Origin: CAZEVY01 sp964515555
Lineage (GTDB): Bacteria > Acidobacteriota > Terriglobia > Bryobacterales > Bryobacteraceae
Reading direction: 5' to 3'
Assembly: GCA_964515555.1 (NCBI GenBank)
Contig: CAZEVY010000061.1
Coordinates: 1-31,043 of the forward strand
Length of the DNA: 31,043 nucleotides
Part shown: positions 14,425 through 22,174 of the stretch, piece by piece
How positions within the stretch are numbered: the first letter of the stretch is position 1
How the letters are laid out: every line of letters begins with the position of its first letter
Position numbers and translations under genes: made by a program
Notes under the pieces: generated by a model
Seen by the model: the letters and a program-made list of their open reading frames with translations, nothing else
The model's database searches: none
What the model was told of the DNA's origin: nothing

Positions 14425-17400
14425 CACCCTCCCGTCCGCGATTCGAGTTGACGCGTGTCTACGAAAACGGCGACCGCGAGCCGCCCGAGATCGTCCCCGT
14501 CACCGCCCTCCCCTGGGACACGCAGCTCGGCCGCCGCGGCTACCTCGGCGCCGGACTGACGACTGCCGCCGTGATGCTCGGTCTCGAGCCTGCGCTCGCG
14601 CAGGTGCGCCCGCCGTCCACTCCCGCCGCCAAGCCGTCGTCGCCGACCGTCGTCAAGGCGCCCGACCCGTCGCGCCTCGCGCACACCGGCGCCATCCCCG
14701 CTGTCGCCGTGTCGCCCGACGGCAACACCATCGCCACCGGCGGCGCCGACGATGTCATCAAGCTATGGTCGGCCGCCGACGGCAAGCTCGCCGGCGTGTT
14801 GACCGGACACACCGACACCGTCAGCGGCATCGTCTTCTCGCCCGACGGATCGCGGCTCATCACGCGCGCCAACGATCGCACCGCCCGCATCTGGTCCCTC
14901 GCCGACCGCCGCCTGCTCGCTACGCTCCAAGGCCATAAGCAGGCCATCTCCGCCATGGCGATGACCGCCGACGGCCGCACGCTCGCCACCGGATCGCCCG
15001 ACGACACCATTCGCCTGTGGTCCATCGCCGAGGGACGCCAGATCGCGCTCATCGAGCCGAAACGAAACACCATCGGCGCGCTGGCCGTCACGCCCGACGG
15101 ACTGGCGCTCGCCTCCGGCCACATCGACGGATCCGTGCGCCTCTGGTCCCTGCCCGACGGAAAACCGCTGGCGGCGATGGACGATCACAAGTCCCCGGTG
15201 CGCCTCATCATCGTCTCGCCCGACGGCCGAGCGCTGGTCATCGGCTCCTCGCAAAACATGCTGATCCGGTCGCTGCCCGATTTGCGCCGCCTGGACTCGC
15301 GCACCGGACTGTTGCTGGACGTAGCCGCTATGGCGATCACTCCCGACGGCGCCACGCTGATCACGGGCTCCGGCAACGGCGGCCTTCACCTGTGGGCCAT
15401 GCCCGACGGCCGCGCCGTCGCGGCCCTGCGACAGTATGGCGCGCGCGTCGGCGCCCTGGCGGTCACGCGCGACGGCGCTCACGTCGTTGCCGGCGAGCAG
15501 AACAACACGGTGCGCATCTTCTCGATCGCCGACCGCCGCGAGGTATTCACGCTCGAAGGTCATAAGGGCAACGTGAACGCCCTCGCCATCGCCCCCTCGG
15601 GAACCCTCGTCTCCGCCGACCAGCAGGGCGTCGCCATGAGTTGGGACCTCCACCCGGCGCGCTTTCGCGGATACCTCGACGACTTCGCCGTCAACCCCAT
15701 CAAGGCCGCCGCCGGCGGCAAGGCGCACACCGACCAGGTGCCCGTCGCCGCCTTCGCGCCCGACGGCTCGGCCATCGTCACCGGCTCGCGCGACAACACC
15801 CTGAAGATCTGGTCCGCCGCCGGCGACCGCTGCGTCGCCACCCTCTACGGCCACACCGGCAACGTCGACCTGCTGGCCGTCTCGCGCGATGGACGGCTCC
15901 TCGCCTCCGCCTCCGCCGACCACTCCGTGCGTCTCTGGAATCTGCCGGACGGCCGCATGCGCGCCGCGCTCGCCGGACACACCGCCCCGGTCCGCGCACT
16001 CGCCTTCACGCCCGATGGCAAGTTCCTCCTCTCCGCATCCGACGATCGCACCGTGCGCCTGTGGACCGTCGCCGACGGCGCCGTTAGCGTCCTCAGCGGC
16101 TTCACTGACGCCGTGCGCGACCTCGAACTGAGCGCTGACGGCCGCATCCTTGCCGCCGCATCGCGCGAACGCATCCGCGTCTGGTCTCTTCCGGAGGGGC
16201 GTCTCCTCACAGTGCTGCCGAACAACAACACCAGCTTCGCGCTCGCGCCCGACGGCGCGTCGGTGGCCGTGGGATCCTACCAGACTGTCGATCTCTGGTC
16301 GCTCGCCGACGGCCGCCGCGTCGGCGGCTGGCGTTCGCAGGACAGCAACCAGATCGAGGACATGCGCTTCGCGGCCGACGGACGGACGTTGCTGGCGCGC
16401 TCCGGCGGAAGTCTGCGCATCTGGTCCGTGCCCGAGGGACAGCTTCGCGCCGCCATCGCCGCGCAAGGGGCCCCGGTCATCTCGTCCGACTGGAAGACGA
16501 TGCTTACGTGGTCGGCCAAGACCGTCCGCCAGTGGTCGATTCCCGATGCCCGTCTCGTCGCGACCTACGAGGCCACGGAAAACGTCTCCGGCCTGGCGCT
16601 CTCTGCCGACGGCCGCTCGTTCCTCTCCGGCGACGACCAGGGCGGCGCGTCGCTCTGGGACCTGGCCGCGCCCGCGCATCGCGCCACCCTCGCCGATCCG
16701 CTGGTGAACGCCGCGAAGCTGCCGGAGAAAAAGGTCGTCGCGCATCAGAGCGCCGTGGTCGCGCTGGCGCTCTCGCCCGACGGCCGGACGCTCCTCAGCG
16801 GCTCGCGCGACAATCGCGCCAAGGCCTGGTCGTTCCCCGAGGGCCGGCTCCTGGCCGCGCTCGAAGGCCACAAGGACGACGTGCGCGCCATCGTCATGGC
16901 GCCCGACCGCAGCGTCTACACCGCGTCAGCCGACAAGACCGTCAAGCGCTGGGAACTCCCCGCGCCGGTGCCGGAGACGCCGCCCGCGAAGCCCGTCGCC
17001 GCGCCGAAGCCCGCGCCGAAATCCGCCGCGTCGCAGAAGAAAGCCGCGCCGCCGCCGCGCGCGCCCGCGCCGAAGCCTGCGCCCAAGGCCAAGGAGATCG
17101 CCACGCTCGACGGCCCCGAGCGCAGCGTCGGTTTCCTTTCCCTATCGCCCGCCGGCGACCTGCTCGTCGCCGACGCCGGCGACGCCTTCGCCGCGCTCTG
17201 GAAGCTGCCCGATCGCGCGCCCGTCCGGCTCGCCGGGCACGAGAAGCGGCTGAACGCCATGGCCGTCGCGCACGCCGCGCGCCTTGCCGCCACGGGTTCC
17301 GAGGACGGCTCCATTCGCGTGTGGTCGATTCCCGACGGCGCCCTCAAGTCCACCTGGCACGGTCATCGCCAGGTCGTGAACGCGCTGGCCTTTACGCCCT

Positions 17401-18119
17401 CCGGCGATATGCTGGTCTCGGCCTCCACCGACGACACGCTGAAGGTGTGGTCGCTCGCCGGGAATCGCCTGCTGGCGACCCTCGAAGGCCACCAGAACGA
17501 CGTCAGCGCCGTCGCCATTAGCAGCGATGGGAAGATGATCGCCTCCTCCGGCGGCGACCGCGCCATCTGCCTCTGGTCGCTGCCCGACTGCCGTCTGCTG
17601 GCGGTGCTCGAAGGACACGCCGGCGTGGCGCGAATGGCGCTCGCGCCCGACGGTTCGTTTCTGGTGTCGGCCCCCTCGAACACCATGGGCCGCTCCTCGG
17701 ACCCGGTGCTGCGTCTGTGGTCGACCGCCGACGCGCGCCTCATTGCCACGCTTCCGGCGACCGCCGCCGTGCAGTCGCTGCTGATCACGCCGGACGGAAA
17801 GCTCCTCGCCGCCGGCTGCGACGACGGCGCCATTCTGCTCTACGACCTCGAGCGCCGCGAGTTTCAGAGCTTCCTGTTCGACCCCGCCGCCGGCAACATC
17901 GACGGCATTACCTACAACGTCTACGACAAGGTCACCGGCCGGACCATCAGCTATACCATGCCGTGCGGGTCGCCCATTCCGCCCGGCGCCACATGCATAT
18001 GCAACTGCGTTCCTTCGACCGGATCGTTTCCGTCGAGCCCCTCAGGCGGCGGCTTCGGCGGCAGCTACTGTACCTGTAACCGCATCTGCACCTGCGTGCC
18101 GGTCTACCGGAGAAGGTAG
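14421..18119 (+). CDS. giant WD40-repeat protein with Tat-like signal and cysteine-rich C-terminal tail
   Basis: The 1232-residue product starts with a polar stretch (1-36), then LGRRGYLGAGLTTAAVMLG with Arg38-Arg39 and a likely cleavage after ALA60, resembling a Tat signal with an unusually long n-region. From about residue 84 to 1150 I count 24 WD-like repeats, each ending in a pattern such as LWSLPDGRL with SPDGxxLA before it: 18 before and 6 after an Ala/Pro/Lys-rich linker (848-892). This would make about three beta-propellers, a protein-interaction scaffold. The tail (1151-1232) has no repeat. It holds PCGSPIPPGATCICNC and CTCNRICTC, eight cysteines in 44 residues, in a protein with few others. 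The gene is coupled to the SPASM enzyme (ATGA). I infer that the tail is modified before export, with the propeller as carrier or sensor. Confidence 0.9.
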   Translation: MTPSRPRFELTRVYENGDREPPEIVPVTALPWDTQLGRRGYLGAGLTTAAVMLGLEPALAQVRPPSTPAAKPSSPTVVKAPDPSRLAHTGAIPAVAVSPDGNTIATGGADDVIKLWSAADGKLAGVLTGHTDTVSGIVFSPDGSRLITRANDRTARIWSLADRRLLATLQGHKQAISAMAMTADGRTLATGSPDDTIRLWSIAEGRQIALIEPKRNTIGALAVTPDGLALASGHIDGSVRLWSLPDGKPLAAMDDHKSPVRLIIVSPDGRALVIGSSQNMLIRSLPDLRRLDSRTGLLLDVAAMAITPDGATLITGSGNGGLHLWAMPDGRAVAALRQYGARVGALAVTRDGAHVVAGEQNNTVRIFSIADRREVFTLEGHKGNVNALAIAPSGTLVSADQQGVAMSWDLHPARFRGYLDDFAVNPIKAAAGGKAHTDQVPVAAFAPDGSAIVTGSRDNTLKIWSAAGDRCVATLYGHTGNVDLLAVSRDGRLLASASADHSVRLWNLPDGRMRAALAGHTAPVRALAFTPDGKFLLSASDDRTVRLWTVADGAVSVLSGFTDAVRDLELSADGRILAAASRERIRVWSLPEGRLLTVLPNNNTSFALAPDGASVAVGSYQTVDLWSLADGRRVGGWRSQDSNQIEDMRFAADGRTLLARSGGSLRIWSVPEGQLRAAIAAQGAPVISSDWKTMLTWSAKTVRQWSIPDARLVATYEATENVSGLALSADGRSFLSGDDQGGASLWDLAAPAHRATLADPLVNAAKLPEKKVVAHQSAVVALALSPDGRTLLSGSRDNRAKAWSFPEGRLLAALEGHKDDVRAIVMAPDRSVYTASADKTVKRWELPAPVPETPPAKPVAAPKPAPKSAASQKKAAPPPRAPAPKPAPKAKEIATLDGPERSVGFLSLSPAGDLLVADAGDAFAALWKLPDRAPVRLAGHEKRLNAMAVAHAARLAATGSEDGSIRVWSIPDGALKSTWHGHRQVVNALAFTPSGDMLVSASTDDTLKVWSLAGNRLLATLEGHQNDVSAVAISSDGKMIASSGGDRAICLWSLPDCRLLAVLEGHAGVARMALAPDGSFLVSAPSNTMGRSSDPVLRLWSTADARLIATLPATAAVQSLLITPDGKLLAAGCDDGAILLYDLERREFQSFLFDPAAGNIDGITYNVYDKVTGRTISYTMPCGSPIPPGATCICNCVPSTGSFPSSPSGGGFGGSYCTCNRICTCVPVYRRR
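17964..18095 (+). other. eight-cysteine tail of the WD40 protein, putative modified peptide
   Basis: These codons span Cys1182 to Cys1225. The first tetrad is C-x9-C-x-C-x-C (Cys1182, 1192, 1194, 1196). A Gly/Ser/Pro-rich spacer of 20 residues follows, and then the symmetric second tetrad CTC-NRI-CTC (Cys1217, 1219, 1223, 1225) just before the end VPVYRRR. The spacing is unlike zinc fingers or rubredoxins. It could bind metal, form disulfides, or carry thioether or other crosslinks installed by the upstream radical SAM enzyme. Confidence 0.75.
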
Positions 18120-18140
18120 TCGACCGCACTCCGTCTCCCT

Positions 18141-18178
18141 AACCGCGCCGCGACTCCCCAACCGCGCCGCGACTCCCC
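18141..18178 (+). repeat. two perfect tandem 19-bp units, with a partial third
   Basis: The unit AACCGCGCCGCGACTCCCC occurs at 18141-18159 and again at 18160-18178. A degenerate third copy (GAACAGAGCCGCGACC) follows and merges with the hairpin repeat at 18184. The array lies in the 156-base gap between the WD40 gene and the NfeD-like gene and has no coding potential of note. Confidence 0.85.
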
Positions 18179-18183
18179 GAACA

Positions 18184-18207
18184 GAGCCGCGACCAAAGGG
18201 AGCGGTC
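18184..18207 (+). repeat. REP-like hairpin repeat, copy 1
   Basis: This 24-base element reads GAGCCGCGACC, three variable bases, then GGGAGCGGTC. It differs at two positions from 24414-24437. CCGC pairs with GCGG and CC with GG to give an imperfect hairpin. Both copies lie shortly after the end of a plus-strand gene, so they may act as terminators or as dispersed repeats. Confidence 0.75.
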
Positions 18208-18226
18208 TTCCTCCACGCCGTGCGCG

Positions 18227-18256
18227 TTGACTTCATCGCCGCCGCTACTGTAGGCT
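18227..18256 (+). promoter_or_regulatory. possible promoter of the NfeD-flotillin operon
   Basis: TTGACT (18227-18232) is followed after 18 bases by TAGGCT (18251-18256). The -35 box is good (5 of 6) and the -10 box poor (3 of 6). The start codon is 20 bases further on. It is the best candidate in this gap. Confidence 0.35.
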
Positions 18257-18275
18257 GACTTACCGGAGCGCACAC

Positions 18276-18821
18276 GTGCCCGACTGGCTGACGCAAGTCT
18301 CCGCATTTACCGTCTTTCTCGGCATCGGCGGCGTCGGCTTCCTGTTCCTGCTCATCTCGCTCATCTTCGGCGAAGTCTTCGAGCACTTCGACCACAGCTT
18401 CGACCACGACCTCGATCACGGCGGTCCCACCGTCCTCAGTCCGCGCGTCATGAGCGTATTCATCACCGCCTTCGGCGGCTTCGGCGCCATGGCCACCCAC
18501 TATGGCTTGACGATCCTGCCGGCATCGGGCGTCGGCTTCGTCGCCGGCGCCACCTTCGGCGCCATCATCTTCTACTTCGCCAGGTTCCTCTATGGGCAGC
18601 AGGCCACCACCCAGGTTCGCTCCGCCGACATCACCGGGCGCACCGCGCGCGTCATCGTGGCGATCCCCGGCGCCGGCGGCGTCGGCCAGGTGCGCGTCCA
18701 GGTCGGCGAGGAGATCATCGACAAGGTCGCCCGCTCCAGGGACGGCGCCGCCATCGCCGCCAACGCCATCGTGGAAGTCCAGGAAGTTCTCGGTGAGATT
18801 GTGATCGTGCGGCCTCAGTAA
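18276..18821 (+). CDS. NfeD-like membrane protein, flotillin partner
   Basis: The 181-residue protein starts at GTG 18276, with GGAG 7 bases upstream. It has a first transmembrane helix (FTVFLGIGGVGFLFLLISLIFG), a His/Asp-rich loop (HFDHSFDHDLDHGG, residues 33-46), and two more helices (SVFITAFGGFGAMATHYGL and GVGFVAGATFGAIIFYFARFL). A C-terminal OB-fold domain follows (ADITGRTARVIVAIPGAGGVGQVRVQVGEEIID...VQEVLGEIVIV), typical of NfeD1b/YuaF-type proteins. These partner with flotillins at membrane microdomains, and the flotillin gene lies 12 bases downstream. The short His/Asp loop might bind a metal, but that is not established for the family. Confidence 0.85.
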   Translation: MPDWLTQVSAFTVFLGIGGVGFLFLLISLIFGEVFEHFDHSFDHDLDHGGPTVLSPRVMSVFITAFGGFGAMATHYGLTILPASGVGFVAGATFGAIIFYFARFLYGQQATTQVRSADITGRTARVIVAIPGAGGVGQVRVQVGEEIIDKVARSRDGAAIAANAIVEVQEVLGEIVIVRPQ

Positions 18822-18833
18822 AAGGAGTCCCTC

Positions 18834-20432
18834 ATGTTCGGCGAATTGTCCCGCGTGATGCTTCCGGTCATCGTCCTGTTCGTGCTGCTGGCGCTGTTCA
18901 TCGGCATGGCGCTGTTCAGCCGCAACTACCTGAAGGTCGCGCCCAACGCCGTGGCGGTGCTCAGCGGACGCAAGCGCAAGCTCTCCGACGGGCGCATCGT
19001 CGGCTATCGCATGGTCCGCGGCGGCGCGGCGCTGCGCATCCCGCTGCTGGAAAAAGTCGACTACCTGTCTCTCAACGTCTTCACCATCCCGCTCGAAATC
19101 AAGCGCGCCTACACGCTCCAGGGCGTACCGGTGTCGGTCAAGGCGGTCGCCAACGTGAAGATCCGCGGTGACGAGGCGTCCATGCACGCCGCCGCCGAGC
19201 GCTTCCTCGGCATGAAGCACGACGAGATCCAGCGGGTCATTTTCCAGACGCTCGAAGGCCACCTGCGATCCATCCTCGGCACCCTCACCGTCGAAGAAGT
19301 GAACAGCGACCGTCAGAGCTTCGCCCAGAAGCTCACCAGCGAAGCCGCCGTCGACCTCGAGAAGATGGGCATCGGCGTCGACGTGCTCACCATCCAGGAG
19401 ATCAGCGACGAGGAGGACTACCTCAACGCCCTTGGCCGCAAGCGCACCGCCGAAGTGAAGCGCGACGCCGTCATCGGCGAGGCCGACGCCACCCGCGATT
19501 CCAAGATCAAGTCGGCCGCCGCGATGCAGGAGGGTGAGCGCGCCAAGTTCGATTCCGAAGCCTCCATCGCCCAGGCGCAGCGCGATTTCGCCATGCGCCA
19601 GGCGCAGTATCAGGCCGAAATCGAGACCGAGAAGGCCAAGGCCGAGCAGGCCGGTCCCCTCGCCGAGGCGCGCGCGCGGCAGGCCGTGGTCGCCGAAGAA
19701 GTCAAGGTCGAGCGCACCCGCACGCAGGAACAGATCTCGGTGCAGGAGCAGGAGGTGCTGCGCAAGCAGAAGGAGCTCGACGCCACCGTCATCAAGCCGG
19801 CCGAAGCCCACCGCGTCGCCGCCGTCACCCGCGCCGAAGCCGACAAGCAGGCCGCCATCCTCGACGCCGAAGGCAAGCGCGGCGCGCAGATCGCCCTCGC
19901 CGAGGCCGAGCAGGAGAAACTCCGCCGCGAGGGACTCGGCCGCGCCGCCGCCGTCGAGGCCGAGGCCCGCGCGGAGGCCGCCAAAATCGAAGCCATCGGA
20001 CTCGCCAACGCCAAGGCCGTCGAGGCCGCCGGACTCGCGCAGGCGCGCGCCATCGAAGCCCAGGGAGTCGCCGAAGCCGCTGCGATTCTCAAGAAGGCCG
20101 CCGCCTGGCGCGAGTTCAACGACGCCGCGCGATTGCAGACCGTCCTCGAAAAGCTGCCGGCCATCCTCCAGGCCTCTACGGGAATCTTCAGCGCCGTGGC
20201 CGCGCCGCTCGGCAACGTCGACAAGATCGTCGTCATCGACCAGAACTCCGGCGGCAACGGATCGACGAGCGGCCTTTCTCGACTTACCGGCGCGGGTCCG
20301 GCGACCGTGTTCGCGCTGCTCCAGCAGCTTGAGGCCTTCGGCCTGAATGTCCCCGCCGTGATGAGCCAGCTCGGCATCAAGAAGGACGAGCCGCCGGCCC
20401 CGCCGTCCTCCAACGGCGATTCGCAGGCTTGA
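18834..20432 (+). CDS. floT: flotillin family protein
   Basis: The 532-residue protein begins with a membrane segment (MLPVIVLFVLLALFIGMAL, about 7-26), followed by an SPFH domain (about 30-200) with YLKVAPNAVAVLSGRKRK, GGAALRIPLLEKVDYLSLNVFTIPLEIK and VPVSVKAVANVKI. A long coiled coil (about 200-440) rich in Glu-Ala heptads follows (AEARARQAVVAEEVKVERTRTQEQISVQEQEVLRKQKELDATV), as in flotillin, then a C-terminal region with EKLPAILQASTGIF and a flexible Ser/Gly-rich part. Bacterial flotillins scaffold membrane microdomains and affect membrane fluidity and assembly of protein complexes. A strong AAGGAG lies 8 bases before the ATG. It is cotranscribed with the NfeD-like gene upstream. Confidence 0.95.
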   Translation: MFGELSRVMLPVIVLFVLLALFIGMALFSRNYLKVAPNAVAVLSGRKRKLSDGRIVGYRMVRGGAALRIPLLEKVDYLSLNVFTIPLEIKRAYTLQGVPVSVKAVANVKIRGDEASMHAAAERFLGMKHDEIQRVIFQTLEGHLRSILGTLTVEEVNSDRQSFAQKLTSEAAVDLEKMGIGVDVLTIQEISDEEDYLNALGRKRTAEVKRDAVIGEADATRDSKIKSAAAMQEGERAKFDSEASIAQAQRDFAMRQAQYQAEIETEKAKAEQAGPLAEARARQAVVAEEVKVERTRTQEQISVQEQEVLRKQKELDATVIKPAEAHRVAAVTRAEADKQAAILDAEGKRGAQIALAEAEQEKLRREGLGRAAAVEAEARAEAAKIEAIGLANAKAVEAAGLAQARAIEAQGVAEAAAILKKAAAWREFNDAARLQTVLEKLPAILQASTGIFSAVAAPLGNVDKIVVIDQNSGGNGSTSGLSRLTGAGPATVFALLQQLEAFGLNVPAVMSQLGIKKDEPPAPPSSNGDSQA

Positions 20433-20439
20433 GCCGCCG

Positions 20440-20886
20440 ATGCCCGGCCTGTATCGCGGAAAATCACCGCTCACCAACGTCGATCCCGAGGCCCTGGTGG
20501 TCCACTGTTCGGCGGCGCGCTTCCAGCCGCACTTCGAGGAGTTCCTTGTCGAAGGACTGAATCTCAAGAACTACAGCCTCATCGCCATACCCGGCGGCGT
20601 GCAGGCGCTCATGCTGGTCGACTACATGCCCAAGTTCGCCTGGGCGAGTTGGCGCTGGACGAAATTCCTGCTCGACGCCGACCGGCCGCCGCGCCTGGTC
20701 CTCCTCGCCCACGAGGATTGCCGCTGGTACCGCCATCTCTGGCCGCAGGAGCCGTTGAAGGGCCGCATTCTGGGCGACCTCGCCCGCGCCCGCGGCAGCC
20801 TTCAGGATCGCTTCCCGCGCTCGCCCATCGAGCTCTACTACGCCCGGCTTGACGCGCAGGGCCACGTGGTCTTCGAAACCGCGTAA
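20440..20886 (+). CDS. beta-carbonic-anhydrase-like protein lacking the catalytic Asp
   Basis: The 148-residue protein resembles beta-carbonic anhydrases, which hydrate CO2 with a zinc held by Cys-His-Cys. The zinc ligands appear conserved: Cys23 in VVHCSAARF, and His91 and Cys94 in LLAHEDCRWY. LIAIPGGVQAL stands in place of the usual VVRNAGG loop. The family CSDSR motif is CSAAR here, so the Asp of the Asp-Arg dyad is an Ala while Arg27 is kept. It may therefore bind zinc without ordinary catalysis, or act on another small molecule. It follows the flotillin gene by 7 bases, so it is likely part of that operon. A comparison by structure would settle the fold. Confidence 0.68.
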   Translation: MPGLYRGKSPLTNVDPEALVVHCSAARFQPHFEEFLVEGLNLKNYSLIAIPGGVQALMLVDYMPKFAWASWRWTKFLLDADRPPRLVLLAHEDCRWYRHLWPQEPLKGRILGDLARARGSLQDRFPRSPIELYYARLDAQGHVVFETA

Positions 20887-20963
20887 CGCCCCGTCGCCCC
20901 GTCCCCGAAATAACGGAAACCCGGTGGCGATCCCCCCGGTAATACCGGATGAAGGAGGCCACA

Positions 20964-21455
20964 ATGAAAACTCTCTTCATCGCCGCCCGCGCGCTGATCT
21001 TCATGAGCGGCTTCGTCTACATCTGGTTTTGGATCGCGACCCTCATCCGGCGCCTCGACGACCCCTGGCGAACGATGCTCGGCGAATGGGCGCCCCTCGC
21101 CGGAGTCCCGATGATCGCCGTCGGCGGCGCGCTCGCCCTCGCCTGCGCCGGCCTGTTCGTATCGCGGGGGCGCGGCACGCCCGCGCTGTTCGACGCCCCG
21201 CGCGAGTTCGTCGCCGCCGGACCCTACCGCTACGTCCGGAATCCCATGTATATCGGCGGATTCCTGGTGCTGGCCGGCTTCGGACTGGCGATGCGTTCGG
21301 GCGCCGTGGTCCTGTTCTCCGCCGTCTGGTTCGCACTCTTCCAGATATTCGTGATCTATATTGAAGAGCCCGGACTGAGGGCGCGTTTCGGCGACGCCTA
21401 CGACCGCTACTCGCGGGCCGTGCCGCGATGGATTCCCAGGACCCGGAGCTGCTGA
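20964..21455 (+). CDS. isoprenylcysteine carboxyl methyltransferase (ICMT)-family membrane protein
   Basis: The 163-residue protein has four or five membrane helices and the SAM-site signature of ICMT/PEMT-like methyltransferases: GPYRYVRNPMYIGGFLVLAGFGL at about residues 88-110, and near the end YIEEPGLRARFGDAYDRYSRAVPRWIPR. In bacteria these proteins methylate unidentified small or lipid substrates. The ATG at 20964 is preferred over the in-frame ATG at 20949 because AAGGAGG sits 5 bases before it. The end of the gene overlaps the start of the sigma factor gene by 28 bases, which points to translational coupling and perhaps to a shared stress or envelope response. Confidence 0.87.
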   Translation: MKTLFIAARALIFMSGFVYIWFWIATLIRRLDDPWRTMLGEWAPLAGVPMIAVGGALALACAGLFVSRGRGTPALFDAPREFVAAGPYRYVRNPMYIGGFLVLAGFGLAMRSGAVVLFSAVWFALFQIFVIYIEEPGLRARFGDAYDRYSRAVPRWIPRTRSC

Positions 21456-21964
21456 GGCGGTTCGCGCGTGGCGATCCCGGCGCCTTCGAGACGCTCTTCC
21501 GCCGCCACCAGGGCGAGGTCTACGGCTGGATCGTCCGCATCGTCCGCGACCCCGCCTCCGCCGAAGACCTCACCGTCGAGACCTTCTGGCGCATCCACCG
21601 CGCGCACGCGCGCTTCGATCCGGAGCGCGGATTCGCCGGCTGGGCGCGGCGCATTGCCACCAACCTGGCCGTCGAGCATCTCAAGCGCCCGGTGCGGCGC
21701 GAGGTCGAGCTCTCGGTCGACGTGGCCGCGCGCGAGGCGCCGGACAGCGCACTCGCCCGGGAGCGCCGATCGATGATCCGTCGCGCCTTCGCGTCGCTGC
21801 CCGCCCTCCTGCGGGCCACCGCGATTCTGGCGCTGATCGAGGAGCGGCCGTACATCGAGATCGCCGGGGCGCAGGGGATCTCCGAGGGCGCCGTGAAGAC
21901 GCGTGTGTTTCGCGCCGTGCGAATGCTGCGCGAGAAACTCGCACGAATGGGAGCCAGGCCTTGA
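21428..21964 (+). CDS. ECF-family RNA polymerase sigma factor
   Basis: The 178-residue protein has the two domains of an extracytoplasmic function sigma factor. Sigma region 2 (about 10-80) is LLRRFARGDPGAFETLFRRHQGEVYGWIVRIVRD...DLTVETFWRIHRAHARFDPERGFAGWARRIATNLAVEHLKR, and sigma region 4 (about 118-170) is LPALLRATAILALIEERPYIEIAGAQGISEGAVKTRVFRAVRMLREKL. It would direct polymerase to a small set of stress or envelope promoters. The gene starts 28 bases inside the upstream methyltransferase gene, and its stop (TGA) overlaps the TTG start of a tiny membrane protein gene that is the likely anti-sigma partner. No binding motif for this sigma could be identified. Confidence 0.95.
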   Translation: MDSQDPELLRRFARGDPGAFETLFRRHQGEVYGWIVRIVRDPASAEDLTVETFWRIHRAHARFDPERGFAGWARRIATNLAVEHLKRPVRREVELSVDVAAREAPDSALARERRSMIRRAFASLPALLRATAILALIEERPYIEIAGAQGISEGAVKTRVFRAVRMLREKLARMGARP

Positions 21965-22167
21965 ACGACATAAGAGAGACTCTGAAGGACGCCATCGGCC
22001 CCTTAACCGCGCCGGACCTCGAGCGCGACCTCTGGCCCGCGATGCGGGCGCGGATGACGCGCCACGCGGCGCGCATCTCCTGGTTCGACTGGCTGATCGC
22101 CGCGGCCGCCGCCGCCTGGGCGGCCGCCTTTCCCGGTTTAATTCCCGCGCTCGCCTACTATTTCTAG
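21961..22167 (+). CDS. tiny single-pass membrane protein, putative anti-sigma factor
   Basis: The 68-residue protein starts at TTG 21961 inside the sigma factor stop (TTGA). It has a charged N-terminal half (MNDIRETLKDAIGPLTAPDLERDLWPAMRARMTRH) and one C-terminal hydrophobic helix (WFDWLIAAAAAAWAAAFPGLIPALAYYF). A cytoplasmic helix bearing the pattern DLERDLWPAMRARM attached to one membrane anchor is seen in small proteins encoded next to ECF sigma factors, where it would hold the sigma factor at the membrane. The position supports this. The protein lacks the His-x3-Cys-x2-Cys zinc motif of ZAS anti-sigma factors, so it is a guess based on context. Confidence 0.62.
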   Translation: MNDIRETLKDAIGPLTAPDLERDLWPAMRARMTRHAARISWFDWLIAAAAAAWAAAFPGLIPALAYYF

Positions 22168-22174
22168 GAATCCG

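Noticed and set aside
14763..16871. A 702-codon open frame on the minus strand, antisense to the WD40 gene
   Set aside because: Very GC-rich repeats read backwards give long stop-free frames; the translation is a Gly/Arg/Ala/Asp-rich repeat with no motif, while the plus strand has clear WD40 repeats.
18141..18207. A CRISPR array
   Set aside because: The units are contiguous with no spacers, only two are complete, and no cas gene is near.
18042..20567. An 841-codon minus-strand frame across the flotillin operon
   Set aside because: It is the mirror of the flotillin coiled coil and has low-complexity Gly/Leu/Asp content; the plus-strand genes have good ribosome-binding sites and family motifs.
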